6,940 nt of DNA from assembly GCA_020718785.1 (NCBI GenBank), contig DYRK01000317.1, positions 1-6,940 on the forward strand. The letters are read 5' to 3'. Origin of the DNA: Desulfatirhabdium butyrativorans (GTDB lineage Bacteria; Desulfobacterota; Desulfobacteria; Desulfobacterales; DYRK01). Below the pieces are notes generated by a model. It saw nothing but the letters and a program-made list of their open reading frames with translations. It had not been told where the DNA came from and made no database searches. Both the position numbers and the translations under genes were made by a program. Below are positions 5,538-6,940 of the stretch, one piece after another (position 1 is the first letter of the stretch; each line of letters opens with the position of its first letter).

Positions 5538-5813
5538 TGCATAGCCCGAAAAAGGGGTACAAAGACAGAACACGGTGCGCCGCAGGCAACAGGTATCCCC
5601 TGAATTGCGCCGGCGCTGTACCGTCAGCCTTTTTTCACGGAGGACTGACGGCCTCGGCTCTGCTGTTCCGAACAGAAAGCGGAGAACGCCTTGCCCTCCG
5701 ATTTCCACGCGGAAACCTCACAAAACATACGATACCGTATTCTGTCCCGGGGGGGCGCTTCCGTCAACGCCGGCTTGTCCCCGGTATGTGACCCCTTTAT
5801 CTCGGGCTATGCA
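5538..5813. mobile_element. MITE-like non-autonomous element with terminal inverted repeats
   Basis: The left end TGCATAGCCCGA (5538-5549) and right end TCGGGCTATGCA (5802-5813) are perfect 12-bp inverted repeats. Inside them AAAGGGGT (5551-5558) and ACCCCTTT (5791-5798) continue the match, with spacers of 1 and 3 bases, giving termini of about 21-23 bp. The element is 276 bp, more GC-rich than the repressor gene it abuts (3 bp after its stop), and holds no convincing gene. Its interior has perfect small hairpins at 5621-5651 (CCGTCAG/CTGACGG), 5702-5715 (TTTCC/GGAAA) and 5727-5740 (ATACG/CGTAT), plus the palindrome GCGCCGGCGC (5607-5616). No clear target-site duplication is visible. A structured RNA gene is an alternative. 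Confidence 0.55.
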
Positions 5814-5815
5814 AA

Positions 5816-5943
5816 GTTATCGGTAACTATCGGAAAGATATAAAAATATACTCCCATCGCTGCTCTGATGGCCTATTGGCCGGCAAGAAATGCATAGTGA
5901 ATCTTTCCGAAGGCAGATACTCCTTTTGCAGCTCAAAGGCTGA
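5816..5943. other. Non-coding region with nested inverted repeats upstream of the porin gene
   Basis: TCGGAAAGAT (5830-5839) and ATCTTTCCGA (5901-5910) are perfect 10-bp inverted repeats enclosing two small hairpins: CCATC/GATGG (5854-5871) and, overlapping it, GGCC/GGCC (5870-5881). A GTTA-TCGG-TAAC hairpin (5816-5827) precedes them. TGCATAG (5891-5897) repeats the terminal bases of the neighbouring 276-bp element. I see no gene here and no riboswitch I can name; a folded multi-branch RNA or a second repeat element fits equally well. Confidence 0.3.
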
Positions 5944-5952
5944 TTGAAAAAA

Positions 5953-5980
5953 TTGCTGCTCACATACCGACTCTTATACT
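5953..5980 (+). promoter_or_regulatory. Candidate promoter of the porin gene
   Basis: TTGCTG, 16 bp, TATACT gives a good -10 box (five of six) with a poor -35 box. Transcription would begin near 5987, leaving about 113 nt of A-rich leader before the GTG start at 6100. It is the best candidate in this gap but is not strong. Confidence 0.35.
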
Positions 5981-6099
5981 CTAAAAAAAAATTCTTTCTC
6001 TGTCAACAAAAAAATTGCAACAATGCCGCTGCCGGAACATGTTCTGAAAGTCACAAACGTAAAATCAACAACTTATGGGGATTTACATGGGAGAATCGT

Positions 6100-6783
6100 G
6101 TGAAATACAATAAATTGAAATTCCTGGTGATATTCGGTGTCATATCTGTACTGCTGCCGTCATATGTTTACAGCCACGGCTGGGGCGGATATGAACAGGG
6201 GGCAAAGGCGCACGGCATGGGGAATGCGTTCACCGGCCTTGCCGACGATCCGACCGCTGTTTTTTATAATCCCGCAGGAATCGTTCAGGCTGACGGGACC
6301 CGACTGTCTGTCGGATTTGCCGTACCGACCATCAGCGGGGATTACAGGAGTAACGGAACTTCCGGGAATCCGGGTGTCAATCCGGGTGATAAAGCCGGTC
6401 TTGAAACGCAGTCTTTTTTTGAACCCAACCTGTATCTGACATCAAAGATCAATGACAGACTCTCGATAGGAGTCGGAGAATATACCATATTCGGCCTCGG
6501 GTTCAAGTGGCCCGATTCATTTGAAGGAAGATATTCGCCGGGCGGTAAGAACGGCAAACTGGAAACCATGACATTAAACCCTGTGGCTGCCTATCGTGTC
6601 ACCGACAAACTTTCAGTGGCTACGGGGGCGCGGATTGAGCGGGCTGACATCACGCTTGAAAACTTTGTTTTTCTGGCGCCCGGGGTGGACGATGTCAGAT
6701 CGGAAATCAGCGGTGATGATTTCGGACTCGGATGGAATGCCGCCCTGCTGTATCGCTTCAGCAATAGACATTGTCGGAAATAA
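6100..6783 (+). CDS. OmpP1/FadL-family outer-membrane transporter, truncated at about half length
   Basis: The N-terminal half of a FadL-type beta-barrel channel for hydrophobic molecules such as long-chain fatty acids or aromatics. The product is 227 aa; the family usually has 400-450. GTG at 6100 is chosen because GGGAG lies 6 nt upstream and a signal peptide follows directly: basic MKYNKLK, a hydrophobic core at 8-20, and cleavage after VYS (25). The mature start HGWGGYEQGAKAHGMGNAFTG and ADDPTAVFYNPAG (48-60) are the OmpP1 hatch signature with its NPA motif. Later segments alternate as barrel strands (LSIGVGEYTIFGLGF, TLNPVAAYRVTDKLSVATGAR, LGWNAALLYRF). The last codons (NRHCRK) and the stop come from a 121-bp-period repeat starting at 6762, which cuts the gene in the middle of the barrel. 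The remaining half may lie beyond the window. A product lacking half the barrel should not function as a pore. Confidence 0.88.
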   Translation: MKYNKLKFLVIFGVISVLLPSYVYSHGWGGYEQGAKAHGMGNAFTGLADDPTAVFYNPAGIVQADGTRLSVGFAVPTISGDYRSNGTSGNPGVNPGDKAGLETQSFFEPNLYLTSKINDRLSIGVGEYTIFGLGFKWPDSFEGRYSPGGKNGKLETMTLNPVAAYRVTDKLSVATGARIERADITLENFVFLAPGVDDVRSEISGDDFGLGWNAALLYRFSNRHCRK

Positions 6784-6940
6784 GGAATCAATGCCACGCA
6801 GGTTCCGGGGTTTTTTTCGGACGCTTCGGAGGAACCCTGAGAGTGACTCTGAGATTATGCAGCCCGCAGGCAATTTCCATGACAATAGACATTTTCGGAA
6901 ATAAGGAATCAGTGCCATAGCGGATCCGGGCCTTTTTTCG
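6762..6940. repeat. Tandem repeat of 121-bp period, inserted in the porin gene
   Basis: A unit beginning CAATAGACATT at 6762 recurs at 6883. Over the 58 comparable bases the copies are nearly identical, with differences mainly in a short block after TGCCA. The first unit (6762-6882) contains GGTTCC (6801-6806) pairing with GGAACC (6831-6836), and a small AGAGT-G-ACTCT palindrome (6840-6850). The second copy runs off the right edge, so the array's size is unknown. Placement inside a FadL coding frame shows that it was inserted or expanded there. Confidence 0.8.

Noticed and set aside
5537..5826. Two overlapping plus-strand frames of about 84 codons in the MITE-like element
   Set aside because: They are arginine- and proline-rich with no domain pattern, and they run through the inverted termini and hairpins.
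5944..6099. In-frame extension of the porin from a TTG at 5944
   Set aside because: It would bury the signal peptide behind 52 residues; GTG at 6100 has GGGAG and an immediate signal peptide.
6762..6940. CRISPR array
   Set aside because: The period is 121 bp with a repeated block of about 58 bp, far from the usual 28-37 bp repeats with spacers, and there are no cas genes.

Overview
The window reads like a chromosomal accessory region of an anaerobic, hydrophobic-compound-degrading bacterium. A Desulfobacterota (Desulfobacteraceae-like) host is my best inference. It rests on a sigma-54-controlled thiolase plus DUF35 gene pair, an OmpP1/FadL outer-membrane porin (so a Gram-negative envelope), mixed GC content, and many short interspersed and tandem repeats. 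No ribosomal or other marker gene is present, so the taxonomic call is weak.

Layout, left to right. Positions 1-65 hold a 7-bp tandem repeat that supplies the last codons and the stop of a family 2 glycosyltransferase (48-941, minus strand). After a short intergenic region comes a sigma-54-dependent transcriptional activator (1230-2807, minus) with GAF, AAA+ and Fis-type HTH domains. Its divergent upstream region is a near-textbook enhancer-dependent control region: two CGTAA/TTAC dyads about 42 bp apart (candidate activator sites), an exact IHF consensus match, and a -24/-12 promoter reading rightwards. This promoter drives a long leader of about 270 nt with two hairpins and a 17-codon ORF, followed by a thiolase gene (3271-4283). 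The thiolase carries two lesions: a one-base loss in a C run, and an apparent in-frame internal deletion. A DUF35 zinc-ribbon/OB-fold partner gene (start 4280) follows with an ATGA stop/start overlap.

The 3' end of the DUF35 gene runs into an AT-rich, phage-like immunity module. This consists of a small leftward HTH-like (Cro/Ner-type) gene (4691-4984) and a rightward CI-like XRE repressor (5130-5534). They are separated by a perfect 8+8 bp palindrome lying exactly between the -35 and -10 boxes of the leftward promoter. Immediately after the repressor is a 276-bp element with imperfect inverted termini (5538-5813) and several internal hairpins, which resembles a MITE. A further inverted repeat and a candidate promoter lead to an OmpP1/FadL porin gene (GTG start, 6100). 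That gene is cut at about half length by a tandem repeat of 121-bp period that runs off the right edge.

How the parts may fit together (inference): the activator senses a small molecule through its GAF domain and, with sigma-54 and IHF, turns on a thiolase/DUF35 pair that cleaves a beta-ketoacyl-CoA. The FadL-type porin would import the hydrophobic substrate. In this copy the pathway looks decayed: the thiolase is broken, the DUF35 tail is replaced by antisense phage sequence, and the porin is truncated by repeats, while the regulator and its promoter remain intact.
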